This document shows, piece by piece, positions 45,146 to 56,093 of a stretch of DNA of 64,000 nt. Source of the stretch: Oncomelania hupensis (lineage: Eukaryota > Mollusca > Gastropoda > Littorinimorpha > Pomatiopsidae). The number at the start of each line of letters is the position of its first letter. Positions within the stretch are counted from its first letter, which is position 1. Location: NCBI GenBank assembly GCA_036898135.1, contig CM072515.1, positions 19,066,937-19,130,936 of the forward strand, in the 5' to 3' direction. The position numbers and the translations under genes are program-made. The notes under the pieces were generated by a model. It was not told where the DNA came from. It saw only the letters and a program-made list of their open reading frames with translations, and made no database searches.

Positions 45146-46825
45146 TTGTTAATAATGTTGAACACCAAAATTTCTCAATACGCAGATGACACAGAATTTT
45201 TACTTGAAGGGGATCAGACATCTTTTGAAAAGTGTATTGAATTGTTGGATACATTTGGCAGAAGATCTGGTTTACGATTAAATGCAGAAAAATCCAGTGC
45301 TATGTGGTTGGGCAGTAGGAAAAACTGTCATGTACAGTACATGCAGCATTTAGGTATGACATGGAATCCTTTACAGATGAAAATTTTAGGAATATTGCTA
45401 ACAAACTCAATTAATAACTGTTTTCAATTAAATTATAATGACAAATTTTATGAAGTTAGAAAATTATTTTTAATTTGGTCTAAAAGGAATATTACACCAC
45501 TTGGTAGAGTTGCAGTATTGAAGTCGTTAATTCTTTCGAAGTTGGTTCATTTATGGCTGCTGCTACCAAACCCACCAGATAATGTTATAAAAGAATTGCA
45601 AACAATGTGTTATCAGTTTGTATGGAAGAAAAAACCAGATAGAATTAGTAGAAAAACTGCAATTAAAAATGTTAAAGATGGGGGTATAGGCTTAGTGGAT
45701 ATTAAAAATTTTATTGTAGCTCTGAAAATGACTTGGATTAGGAAATTAAAAACTAGTCAACACAAATGGAAAAACTTTATTAAAGCAGATTTTGAATATA
45801 TAGATAAAATTGAATTATACGGACCTGGAATTACTAAATTATATAGAGCTACAAATACTTTTTGGGAAAATGTTTTTACAGGATATAAACATTTTTTCTA
45901 TAAGGTTGATATAGAGCAGTCAGGAGAATTACTTGCAGAACCAATATGTTTTAATGAAAGGATAAAGGTGGGTCAAAGGTCAATTTCAAAGACTCATTGG
46001 ATTGAGCATGGTGTACATTGTATTGCTGATTTTTTGAATGTTGATGGAACTTTCCTTACATGGGTTGAATTTAACAGAAGATATAATTTAAGAGTGGACT
46101 TTCTTACATATGTTGGTTGTACGCTAGCAATTAAAGAATATATTAAAAAAACTAAAATAATAGTAACTGATAATAATCGTTTAACTTTCTGTGTTCCAAT
46201 AAAGAAGATTCTCTCCACTGAAAAAGGTTGCAGGAAATTTTATGATATATTTATGAAAAACAATGTTGAGCCAAATTGTTGTAAAAAATGGAATGCTAAA
46301 GTAAATTATGTCATACAATGGAAAAAGTGTTTTTATAAAATTCAAAAAATTGGTGATATCGGAATGAGATGGTTTCAGATGCGTATTGTACATCGCATTC
46401 TGGCAACTAATATTATTTTAAAAGAAATGGGTTTATCTCAGAGTGTAATGTGTACTTTTTGTGAAGTTGAGAGGGAGAGTATCACACACATCTTCTGGAA
46501 TTGTGATTGTGTAAGACACTTCTGGAATCTTTTTGAGCGCTGGATTAAACAGACTTGTGAAAATGCATGTAATCTAATTCTATCAGAAAGCTTAATAGTG
46601 TTTGGAATTGATCTGAATGTGAACACAGATCCTATATTTGATTTGATTTTATTATTGGCAAAACAATATATATATGGATGTAGATATAGCAATGTAAAAC
46701 CCAATGTAGAGGCATTTAAGTTTAAATTAAAATGGAGATATAATATCGAAAGGTATAATGCTAAATTGAATCAGAAAGAATCTGAATTTGATGCTGCATG
46801 GTTTTATTATAAACAGTTGATGTAA
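45146..46825 (+). pseudogene. LINE ORF2, 3' part: RT catalytic site to zinc-binding C-terminus
   Basis: This is the same overall frame as the 5' part, re-entered after a second one-base change near 45160-45175, so the two breaks compensate. It carries SQYADDTEFLLEG (YADD catalytic pair), GLRLNAEKSSAMWLG, the thumb region and LGRVAVLKSLILSKLVHL. It ends in a zinc-binding-like motif, CTFCEVERESITHIFWNC, near 46451-46505, of the kind placed after RT in many invertebrate and plant LINEs. It stops at 46825, about 205 bp before the poly(A) tail. Together the two parts would encode about 1260 residues, a normal ORF2 length. No RNase H domain is seen, as expected for L1/Tx1-type elements. Confidence 0.85.
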
Positions 46826-47016
46826 TAATGTTGTATACTATAGATTCTCGCTTTCTATTTCTATTTCTTCTTTGCTCTCTTTTCTCCTTCTTTTTTTTTT
46901 TTTTTTTTTTTTTTTTTCCCACAAATTTATATGTTTAGCTCATTGCTTTGTTTGTTTATTAGTTGAGTCTGTTCGTCTTTATATATTGATCAATGTTATG
47001 CTGTTGTTAAAGGAAA

Positions 47017-47029
47017 AATAAATAGAAAT

Positions 47030-47075
<46 letters not shown>
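47017..47075 (+). terminator. LINE polyadenylation signal and poly(A) tail
   Basis: AATAAA at 47017-47022 is followed 9 nt later by an uninterrupted A run to 47077 (the last A bases overlap the duplication). A separate T run lies in the 3' UTR at about 46891-46917. Confidence 0.9.
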
Positions 47076-47079
<4 letters not shown>

Positions 47080-47090
47080 AGAAGATATAA

Positions 47091-47794
47091 ATAAGTGTAC
47101 AGGCCTTCCCGAAAATATATTAAACAAGGTGGATAATCAGAATGTAGACCTATTTATTTCTTCAATACTTCTTTGTACATAAATAAAATAAAAAACATAC
47201 ATTAGGAAATAATGAAATAATAATGATTATGCTATAAAAATACAACACAACCAAAGGCAGCCATATTTATCCTGACGTTGTTATTTCTTCCGTTCAATGA
47301 CCAAGAATAACTTCAAAGTCACAGCACCGAGAACTGTACAACGGGACGAATAACAAGCTGTCCTCGTATGGTACCTCAAGTGTGTAATGTTTAAAACAAT
47401 AACCCACAACTGTAACCTAAGGGCTACAACTCCCATCACTCTCTCCAACCCTCTTCTACTACCATGGATTCAACCCTTCCCACAAACCAAATGCTATTCC
47501 CCGGGCCGGTACCACAATCCACATCAACCCCTTCGTCCTACATTAACCACCCCCGACAACTCCCACACCCCTCCTCCCATTACTGCTAAATTAGAGCGAC
47601 AGATAAGTTTACACAAAAGACAAATCTAGCTGTCAGTTATCAATGAACGATCGTGGTAGTAAAACCGTAGACACACGCTAGAGACGCCAGTGTCCGAGAA
47701 TGGAAATGGTTCCGATGAAGACTACAGATACTGCCTGCAGCTTCCGTGGAGTACATTCGCATTCTTTTTTTCCCCCATTCCCATTTTTAGGTTA
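47091..47794. other. no gene recognised
   Basis: A-rich then C-rich sequence (47400-47580). Nothing was recognised. Confidence 0.4.
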
Positions 47795-49750
47795 CGATTG
47801 TGGAATGCCAATTGGCGTTGCATGCTTTACCCTCGACTATGTTTGTAGATATTTCGACCGAGGTAGTGGGCTGTTAAGAGTATTAGTGACCCTTGCCATC
47901 ACAAAATGGCGTATCACGCAGCTGTATCGATTCTGTCTGTAGACATTTTGGAAAAGGTTTTGGCTTGTACAGTTCGTTCACTTAGCTTAGTTGAGTGCAT
48001 TTCAGTCATAATATTATTCTCATAAACATCTTACAATTGTGGAATACAAATTGGCGTGCTAATATTTCCCTAATGTGTCGGTACAAAATGTACTGGAAAA
48101 AGTGCATTTACATATTTATTTTTACTTATATAGCGCTTTTCCAGCTCAAAAGCCGCTCAAGGCGCTGGCCGATACAAGATCTAACTCAAGCTGCCCGAGG
48201 TTCCCAATTGCTACCTTTGGTGCACTGCCTGACGCCTAACGACTGAGCACAATCCTGGGCAACCAGAGATGTGGGAAGAAGGTATCAATCTAAGACATGA
48301 GCGCCAGGATCTGTGCAATGGAATGTGTGTATTCACGATGTAGATGCTTCTACAATCAGTTATGACTGCCCAAAAGAAATTGACATGCTATGCAGTGTTC
48401 TCAAATTGGCTTGCAGCTATTTTTGAAAAAAACAAATTTGGCTTTGTACAATGGTAGAGTTTGTTGACATCCACAAGCTGCAAAGTGTTGATAAATTGGC
48501 GTGCTAGACAGAGATATCTTATGTCTGGAAGAGACGTTGACATGTAGAGTGTATTCACGTTCATTCATGTTTATTCTCTGTCATAAGCCGCGACTGACGC
48601 ATCGAATACAGATCAGCGTGTGCCAGACAGTAGTCCCCTGCTGGAAGATGTGTGGAAGAACTTGGGAAACTAGAATGTGATGATTTATATAGAGTACATG
48701 GTATGTTAGGAGAGCATTTGGCTTGTACGTAGATGTTTCTGGAAGAGATTTGGACGTGTACAGTTGTAGAGTTCGTTGTGGCGCATACAGTTCAATTACT
48801 TTGTGGAGTGCATTCACACGTACCCTCGTTTCTTTGTCAAATGCTGAGATTGACGAATGCTTACACACGACAGTGCATGAGACAGCGGTCTCCTGCTGGA
48901 AGGTGTTTGGAAACAAAAAGTTATGTGAAGATGCACAGGGTATTCCAAAAAAACAGGGTTTGGCTCGTGCGAAAATATTTAAGAAAATAAGTTTAGCTTT
49001 TACAGTAGTAGAGTTCGTCGGCATTCACATGATGTGATTGACGCATGCAGACTGCCGTGTCATATAGAACTTTCGCTTATTATGTGTGCTTGCTGACATT
49101 TAGAGTATTTTGGGCTTTTTGGCTTGTACTGTCTGTTCATGAGAGCATTCACATAAACCCATGTTTATTTTCTATCACAATCTGCTAATGAATCGTCGAA
49201 TTCAAATTGGCATGTTAGACAGCAGTCTACAATGGGATAATTGCTTTCACGGATTTGAAAATTCGGCAAACATACTATACTGATTGACTCGTGCCACGGC
49301 CAAGGTCACTACATCGTGCAATGTCAAGGGCAGAGTATTCCAAAGGGAATCTTCCTAGGGGAAAATAATGATCCTAGTATATGAATCATAACTGTATATG
49401 TTCAGTTGGGGTTAAGATTATATCGCTTTATCAATTTATAACGTGTAAAAATTACCAAAATTAGTTTATTTGCATTAGAAAGACATTCGTCACTCGCTAT
49501 ACGCTCATGCTGTTCTAAAAATAAAATACAGAGTTGACGTCCGTGACCTTTGACACTGCATGAGTCGGTCTGAACAGTATGCCTACCTTGGAAGTTCAGG
49601 GGAAGAGGAAGGGGGTGTATAAAAAAAAAATTCCGATTATAAAAGTTGATTCAGTAATACCCTTATTTACATTTTTTTAGATCCAATGCGTGCGAACGTC
49701 GAATTCAAAACTGGCACGCCAGACAGCAGTCTCCGAAGGGAGATGCTAGG
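47795..49750. repeat. decayed tandem repeat array, unit about 200-300 bp
   Basis: Two word groups alternate. One is TCGAATTCAAATTGGCRTGYTAGACAGCAGTCT-like, at about 47800, 48038, 48487, 48604, 48868, 49195 and 49698. The other is GGCTTGTACAGT...TTCGTTCACTT...GCATTCACAT, at about 47963, 48432, 48722, 48993 and 49129. Spacing is irregular because of indels and insertions. It resembles an old satellite or a repeatedly duplicated element. Short open frames across it (for example 48581-49024 minus) are not convincing genes. Confidence 0.6.
48105..48285. repeat. LINE/SINE tail-like insertion
   Basis: TTTTACTTATATAGCGCTTTTCCAGCTC followed by CTCAAGGCGCTGGCC resembles the 3' region of L2/CR1-type LINEs and their SINEs. 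It interrupts the decayed tandem array. Confidence 0.4.
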
Positions 49751-50655
49751 AAGAAGAAAAAAAAGGAGAAGGAAATAGACTGCGAAGACGCACATGGAAA
49801 ACAAACAACACAATGCAAGACAAATACGGAGAGGGCGCCAAAGATGCCAAATGTGCAAGGTGAATGCACAAGCTTAATGTTTTCACATTCTGTTGACGCA
49901 TGCAGTTTTTGAAATATTATGCAATTTTGCTCTGGGTCAGATCTTCGCGTGCACAACAACAAATACGGCTTTTGTATCAATGCCACGGAACCTAACGTGA
50001 ACCCTGTAGGCCTAAAGCATTCGTCTCGTAGGAAATGGGCGAAAGCGCTCGCTGCATTAAATGCAAAAAGCGGTGGAGTGAATTTATGTACTGTGCTAAG
50101 AGCCTATGCTAGGCTGGGGAAAATGGTCGAACAACTCGAACATTGCGGAGAATTATATAATTTATGGACTATACTGTATAGCATGCCACCCCCCAAGGTC
50201 ATCGCATGTAGCCAAGCGCTCAAGGCCAAAATTATCACATTGCTGTCACTTTTGCTGCGTTTCAGTGCTCGTTTGGGTTCTTACTCCGGAACAGTGGCCT
50301 CTCTCTTCTGTTGGTCGGAGAGTCTGTACTTAGCAAGACGTCACTATCCTTAATCACGTGCTAGTAGAAATGGTCGAACCCACATCGACCCAAACTATAC
50401 TTGGGTTATGATCATTGAGCCAACTTTGTCCGGCCACCCGGTCTGTTCAACTGGTCTCTCCTTTCAGGGCTTTTACGTTGGGTAGAACATTGTGGATTGA
50501 GAATCTGATACACAGGGTCTCTCCACGCCTCGTCTTTTGTCACATGTCCAGAGGTGTCAACGTCGTAAACGCACGACAAGTCCACCTTCTGCTATTGTAC
50601 AGATAATTAACAATCTCCTTGTCACAATGACTGACATGGTCTGTCTGTCTTTCTT

Positions 50656-50669
<14 letters not shown>
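49751..50669. other. no gene recognised
   Basis: The 49919-50353 plus-strand frame (144 codons) has no recognisable domain. The rest is mixed sequence. Confidence 0.4.

Positions 50670-50740
<71 letters not shown>
50670..50740. repeat. (CT)n microsatellite
   Basis: CTGTCTGT passes into about 65 bp of pure CT. Confidence 0.97.
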
Positions 50741-51540
50741 CATCACAGTTTTTCAGCACCGACATTGTATACTCCGGGATTCCCAGATTGTTGGATGCAT
50801 TGCGGTAAATAGTCGAGGGAGGCCAACGCGACACTGGCACGTACCAGGTGTGCTCAGCAGAGTTGTCAGGAAAGCAATGAACCAACACTCCTCCCTGACA
50901 AGCTTGGCATTGACGGGCAAGAACCGGACAACCGCTTTTTCCTGGACCGCTACAAGACGATACAGTAGGATACGTAAATCACAGCAGATTAAACCAAATG
51001 GTTAGAACGCAAATATTCCGCTGACATGCTTCTTCAAGAGTATTAAGCCGATACAAAAACTAGTGTGCGAAATACTTCTTGTTTTATGGTAACAAACACT
51101 TACAGAGGAACGTATCAGTGCCTCGATTCGCTGTCACACCGCGCGTTTTTATAGCATACCCTCACAAAGCTTCAAGAACACTCTTTTATAAGGACAAGAA
51201 GAGTGAGGAAACATCCCATCGCTTATACTAAATGTTCGAAGCACAAGCTGGTTGTATTTGCCACTGATACAGTTAATTTACTGTTTTGTGTCTGCCTTTC
51301 TCCATCTTCCTGGAAGTTTTATTAATGGACACCTTTTTCTTGTTACTACGTAAAACGGCGCAAGAAGGTCAATCGTCTGAAATATAGTCCGGAGCTCCAG
51401 TGTTAGTATTATCGATACCCGCGTTGTTTATTGTGTTGGTTTATGTTCTCTGTCTCTGTTAATGTCCTATGTGGCGCTACATACTGTTCATACTGTTTTC
51501 GGGTCACCTAGGGGTTTTCCACTTTCATTGGATGAAGTCG
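50741..51540. other. no gene recognised
   Basis: Mixed sequence with no supported feature. Confidence 0.4.
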
Positions 51541-51544
51541 ATCT

Positions 51545-51708
51545 AAAATTTCAAAGATGAAATTCGATTTTATTTATGTCTTCTAATAGAGACTTGCCTT
51601 TACACCTCACGTTTGAGTGATAAACGTGTATTGTGTATGTGGGAGAGTGTGTTGGATACAGATCCCCGACCTTTGAATTTTATTTTCAAATAAGGCGCTT
51701 TTAGCATC

Positions 51709-51797
<89 letters not shown>
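51545..51797 (+). mobile_element. 5'-truncated copy of the composite SINE, with (ATT)n tail
   Basis: TTCGATTTTATTTATGTCTTCTAATAGAGACTTGCC, TTTACACC and a terminal AAGGCGCTTTTAGCATCC match the 3' half of the SINE at 53240-53445. An 84-bp ATT tract (51714-51797) follows. The head and central part are missing. Confidence 0.75.
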
Positions 51798-51798
<1 letters not shown>

Positions 51799-53040
51799 CT
51801 TGTTTCTGTCGGTCCTAAAAGACAAAGGAATGAGCACTAACGCTCCAAAATACTTCCAGGACGCAAGATGTCGAGCGTTATTATCGAGGTTTTTTCTTCT
51901 TTTTCTTTGTCCTTTCTTTCTACTGTCTCCATATAGTACACGTCTCAGACGTGCGCCAAAGGCGACATGGATTCGAGCCTAACAAATATTCTTTTTTTTT
52001 TCCATTTACATGCTAGACCACGATCGCTTTGAGCTTTTATTGCAGTAGGAACCGCGATAAAACAAAAGCCCCCCCCCCCCCCCCCCCACACAAAAAAAAA
52101 AAAACGTTCATCGTTCACATCTTTTTGTTCGTCGTTTTCCTGTCTTTTTTTTCCTTCTCCGTGACAGATCAAACAAGTCTCAGAAGCGGTATTTTAAAAA
52201 AGTTTTTATTTAAAGGAGTTCGTTTCAGATTGAAAAGACACCCACTTATTGTCTTCTTCTACTTCTTTCTGGCTGATGGACAGCCATTTATTTACTGCCC
52301 GTTTCAACATTATTTTTACAGTCTTCTCTCGTCTTCTCCCTTTCCTCATTCTTTTCGTTCTCCTCTTTCTTTTCGTTCTCCTCTTTCTTTCCCCCCCTCC
52401 TCCTCCTACTCCTCCTCATTCTTCTTCTTCTTCTTCTTTTTCTTCTTCTTCTTCCTCCTCCTCATCCTCTTCGTCATTTTTTTTTCACAGCCTGCGTCAC
52501 TGAGACATTTCTCCTCCTACTCTTTTAGCTTATGTTTCCTACCGGTTATCTAGTTATTGATTCGGTCACACATTATATATATATTTGTCTTCCTCTTTCG
52601 ATATAAATGTCGTATTCTTCGTTCTCCTTATCCTCCTCCTCCTCTTGCTTACTCCTCTTTCACATTGTTCTCCTAGATCCGCCTCCTCCTCGTCCTACCG
52701 CACTTCTCTCTCACCTGACGGTCTCTAGATAGATTTAATGCTGCTTCCTCCTTTCCTAATTTCAAGACTTTGTGCTAGTTTCTGTACTCTGTATCCAGAA
52801 AGGCAGGTCAACACGAAACGATAATGGGCTGGACATTAAATCAATACTTGTAGACTACACCAGCAACGAGCGCTGGCAACGCAGAATTAACCCAGCTAGG
52901 GGCATAACTGCGGGCGACTAAACTGTAATGAACTAACCTAATACATTACAGGAACACTCAGAAATAATAAAATCTAGCCTTTCCAAAAGATTAATCGTAT
53001 TCATTGCCTTGCCTTTCCATGCCTTGTTTCCGCCTTGCCT
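51798..53040. other. no gene; poly-C and CT-rich blocks
   Basis: A C run of about 17 nt lies at 52070-52087 and is followed by an A run. A CTTCTT-rich stretch covers 52320-52470. Frames rich in Phe and Ser here are low-complexity artefacts. Confidence 0.5.
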
Positions 53041-53048
53041 AGCGGGTG

Positions 53049-53445
53049 GCCTTGTGGCGCAGTAGATAAGTCGCCGGTTTCCTATGCCGAAGGTCGCGGG
53101 TTCGATTCCCGCAAGGGGCGAACGTATGTGACTTAGGTACGAGACTATTGAGGTCACCGAGGGTTTTCTCCGGGCACTCCGGTTTCCTCCCTCCCTTCAA
53201 TAATGGTACAGGACGCAGTCAATATAAAAAAAATTCAAAAATAAAAATTTGATTTTCTTTCCGTCTTCTAATAGCGATTTCCCTGCCTTTACACCACCTG
53301 TTTGAATGATGGATGTGTATTTGGTGTGTGTGAGGGTGGATGAGACAGGTGAGCGTGTATGTTGGTATAGATCGCCGCGCTTTGAGCTTGATTGATTTGG
53401 GGAAAGGCGCGTATATAGCATCCTGTATTATTATTATTATTAGCG
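53049..53445 (+). mobile_element. composite tRNA-derived SINE, near full length
   Basis: The head (53049-53119) folds like a tRNA. It has GCCTT/AAGGGGC acceptor pairing, A box TGGCGCAGTAGATAAG (53055), a short anticodon stem, a perfect T arm GCGGG-TTCGATT-CCCGC and B box GGTTCGATTCC (53099-53109). A central block GGGTTTTCTCCGGGCACTCC then GGTTTCCTCCC follows at 53160-53195. A degenerate relative of that block is at 63150-63185. The 3' part (53240-53445) is shared with 51545-51713 and ends GGAAAGGCGCGTATATAGCA before ATT repeats, as in L2/CR1-type LINE tails. RNA polymerase III transcription and mobilisation by an L2-like LINE are inferred. Confidence 0.75.
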
Positions 53446-54399
53446 AAAATAAAACAAAATCTGGAAGCCTGGACACTGATGAGTCTCAATAAACAAGGCT
53501 GATACACAGCTCTGTCTGGCTTAAAGAGCTGCTCAAGGTCTTTGGCTACCGTTATCTAGCACGCACAATGTTGTCAACATTGAAAGTTCAACTAAGGCAT
53601 ACTGTCCTCATATCACTCAAACCCTTACTCACCTTATAGTTTGCAGACGCCGTTGTCTTCCTCTTTATGGAAGCCATGTTTACACACCATAATTAGAGAC
53701 CTCTTTTCAAATTTATATTTGCATACTCTGAAGAGAGTGCGCTCTGAAAGCTATGGTCTTGAATTGTGGTGTGCAGCTGCGGAAAATGTCATCCTGACAC
53801 TACAGTTGCTCTGTCCTAAACCTTTTTAAAGGTTGGGAGCCTTCGGGTGACATATGTAAACACCAGCTATTTTCTTCTCACACTTTAAAAACAGGAATAT
53901 ATCTAATTATTGTAAAATCTGAGTGCTAGAAGGTTTCTTCTTTTTGTTGCATTCCATCCATGCTAGAATAAATATCCTTGTAGCTAATTTTTCTTGGTAA
54001 AAAAAAAACAACCAAACAAACAAATATTTTGCACATGTTAGGTATTACTAAAGACCGCACTCCCGACGACTTAAGCTGGCCCGCTGGACTACATTTCGCC
54101 ACTTCCCTGTTATTATCACCCCACGGGAAGCCTCCTGTTGTTAGCCATTTCGTCTTATTCAGAAAGTACATGCAACACACCCAGCTCAGACATGGAGATC
54201 GTTCAAATCATAGACTGGCCATCGGCGGTATTATTGTGCTTGCCCGTGCTTTATTAGCGTTGTTAGACTTGCGTGCACTAGACTCCTAAGAGGTAAGGTA
54301 GGAGGTAGTGGACGGGGGAATTAAGAAGAGGTGAAAGAGTAGAGGGATGAGGATAAGGAAGGAGAACTAAGAAATAACACAACTCAAACCCTGCGAGAA
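53446..54399. other. no gene recognised
   Basis: Mixed sequence. Open frames of 60-86 codons show no motif. Confidence 0.4.
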
Positions 54400-55265
54400 T
54401 TCCTGGAAATGGTGCAGACCCAGTTGAAGTTGCGAGAAATAGAGGAATGGACTGGAAATGGTGCAGACCCGGGTAACGTCGAGAGAAAGAGAGGAATGGA
54501 CTGGAAATGGCGTTGACCTCGAGAGAGAGAAGACTGGACTGGAAATGGTGTTGACCTCGAGAGAGAGAAGACTGGACTGGAAATGGTGTTGACCTCGAGA
54601 GAGAGAAGACTGGACTGGAAATGGTGTTGACCTCGAGAGAGAGAAGACTTGACTGGAAATGGGTTTGACGTTGAGAGAAAGAGAGAACTGCTAATTATTT
54701 GATTCATCGTTTTTATTTGTCTCTTTTAGTTATTTATTTATTTATTTATTTATATATGTGTGTGCGTGTATGTCTGTGTAATTATTTACTAAACCTTATT
54801 ATCTTTAATTAATTTATTATAATATTATTTTTTAAATTGTTGTATTCTTCTTTATTTATATGCAACTACCAGTTGCCTATCACTTAATTATTATGTCGAA
54901 TTTTGTCATACAAGGTGGGGTTATATAAGCTTGTTTGTTGCCTATCCTGTAAATCCTTGTTTGTAATTATATGTTTTTTCCTTGAATAAAAATATTTGTT
55001 TAAACCAAAGAGAAGACTGGACTGGAAATGGTGCAGACCCAGTTAACGTCGAGAGAAAGAGAGGAATGGAATGGAAATGGTGCAGACCCAGTTAACGTCG
55101 AGAGAAAGAGAGGAATGGACTAGAAATGGTGCAGACCCAGTTAACGTCCAGAGAAAGAGAGGAATGGAATGGAAATGGTGCAGACCCAGTTAACGTCGAG
55201 AGAAAGAGAGGAATGGACTAGAAATAGTGCAGACCCAGTTAACGTCCAGAGAAAGAAAGGGATAT
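54400..55265. repeat. minisatellite (38- and 49-bp units), split by an insertion
   Basis: Units share ACTGGAAATGGTG...GACC...TCGAGAGA...GAGA. The left block (54400-54690) holds several 38-bp units (with GTTGACCTCGAGAGAGAGAAG) and longer ones. The right block (55012-55262) has about five 49-bp units with GCAGACCCAGTTAACGTC. The minus-strand frames over it are translated repeats. Confidence 0.9.
54688..55011 (+). mobile_element. retroposon inserted in the minisatellite
   Basis: About 320 bp of unrelated AT-rich sequence interrupts the array. It ends CTTGAATAAAAATATTTGTTTAAACCAAA, with a polyadenylation signal near the end. AAAGAGA-type sequence borders both sides, compatible with a short target duplication, but the array itself is rich in such words. 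It is probably a 5'-truncated LINE copy. No coding sequence is seen. Confidence 0.55.
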
Positions 55266-55807
55266 GAAAGTGGGGGTACAAACGGAGGAAGGAACAGAAA
55301 GCCAGACATAAAATTAAGAGAAAGCAAACGGAAGGAAAATTCGTGCTAGAACTTTGCCAGAACCCTGTGACATCATGGCATAGACACAGTGCCTGGGTGA
55401 AGAGGAAAAAAGAAAAACGAAGAGAAAATTGCACGATTAGAACCAGTTGTGACGGATCATTTTCTGTCCTGCCCTCCCTGCTGGGCTCCTCTGCTGCCAG
55501 AAAGACCCTCAAGGAACTAGCGGATCAGCGCTCTCATTGCAAAGATGAGTCTTGCCGTAGCATCGCTTCTATTCTGCCGGACAGTGAGAGTGGAAACAAG
55601 AAAATAACAACAACAGTCATTTTAAAAATTGTTATCAGTAATTTATCAATAATGCAAATATTCACAGGGATCTTGTCCAAAATTAAAACAAAGAAAGCAA
55701 CCAAAAAAACAAAACAAAAAAAACTGGCACATCCACAGTTGGCATCGAATCCCGATTAAACCACTGCACTTCAAACACCAAATCCCAACATTTTTCAGTC
55801 CACCAAG
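55266..55807. other. no gene recognised
   Basis: Sequence between the minisatellite and the I-group LINE. The open frame at 55343-55759 is basic and low in complexity at its end. Confidence 0.4.
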
Positions 55808-55918
55808 TGTGATGCAGTACAATACAATACAATACAAGATTATTGCTTTAGGTCCAGCGGACTCTTCCGAGCCAAATCAGGACCAGAGAGACGTTATCTT
55901 AAAATATTATAAAATGAT

Positions 55919-56048
55919 TCAAGTCTTAAAAAACAAGCCTGTTACTCTTAAATACACAAACAAACTTTCACATGACACCTCTTTAAGAGACTTCTTTAAA
56001 ACTGATGTATTAAAAATATATTCTCTTTCTTCAATCAAATCACTAAAT
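55919..56048 (-). pseudogene. second, decayed copy of the LINE C-terminal coding segment in its 3' trailer
   Basis: On the minus strand this reads SDLIEEREYIFNTSVLKKSL and ends VYLRVTGLFFKT. The true end of the upstream ORF reads ADLIEERETYFGSIPFKEIF and ends FLHDVGLFYRI. The last 40 or so codons are therefore present twice in a row in diverged form. It could be an old internal duplication or a template switch between two related elements. Confidence 0.75.
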
Positions 56049-56093
56049 TCAGTCCTAATAAAATCCAAACTAAACAAAACATGTCGATACAAT

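Larger units (their letters stand above)
39017..47090 (+). mobile_element. full-length L1/Tx1-like LINE with 15-bp target-site duplication
   Basis: The body is 39032-47075 (about 8.0 kb) between perfect copies of AAGAAGAAGATATAA (39017-39031 and 47076-47090). It contains a 5' UTR beginning GGAGAGAGGCCAAGATGGCGG, ORF1, a long 2.7-kb spacer, ORF2 with endonuclease and RT, a short 3' UTR, AATAAA at 47017 and a poly(A) tail of about 44 nt. The intact 5' end, the perfect duplication and the long pure A tail suggest a recent full-length insertion into an AAG-rich tract. Assignment to the L1/Tx1 side of LINE diversity rests on ORF1 architecture and the APE-type endonuclease. Confidence 0.9.

Noticed and set aside
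49919..50353. 144-codon plus-strand frame
   Set aside because: It is Cys/Leu/Ser-rich without any motif, has overlapping alternative frames and no splice or promoter context. Treated as chance.
53049..53119. Functional tRNA gene
   Set aside because: The fold is good, but it is directly joined to a SINE central block and LINE-like tail. The acceptor stem relies on G-T pairs.
54384..54707. Repetitive Ser/Phe-rich minus-strand frame
   Set aside because: It is a direct translation of the 38-bp minisatellite and not a protein gene.
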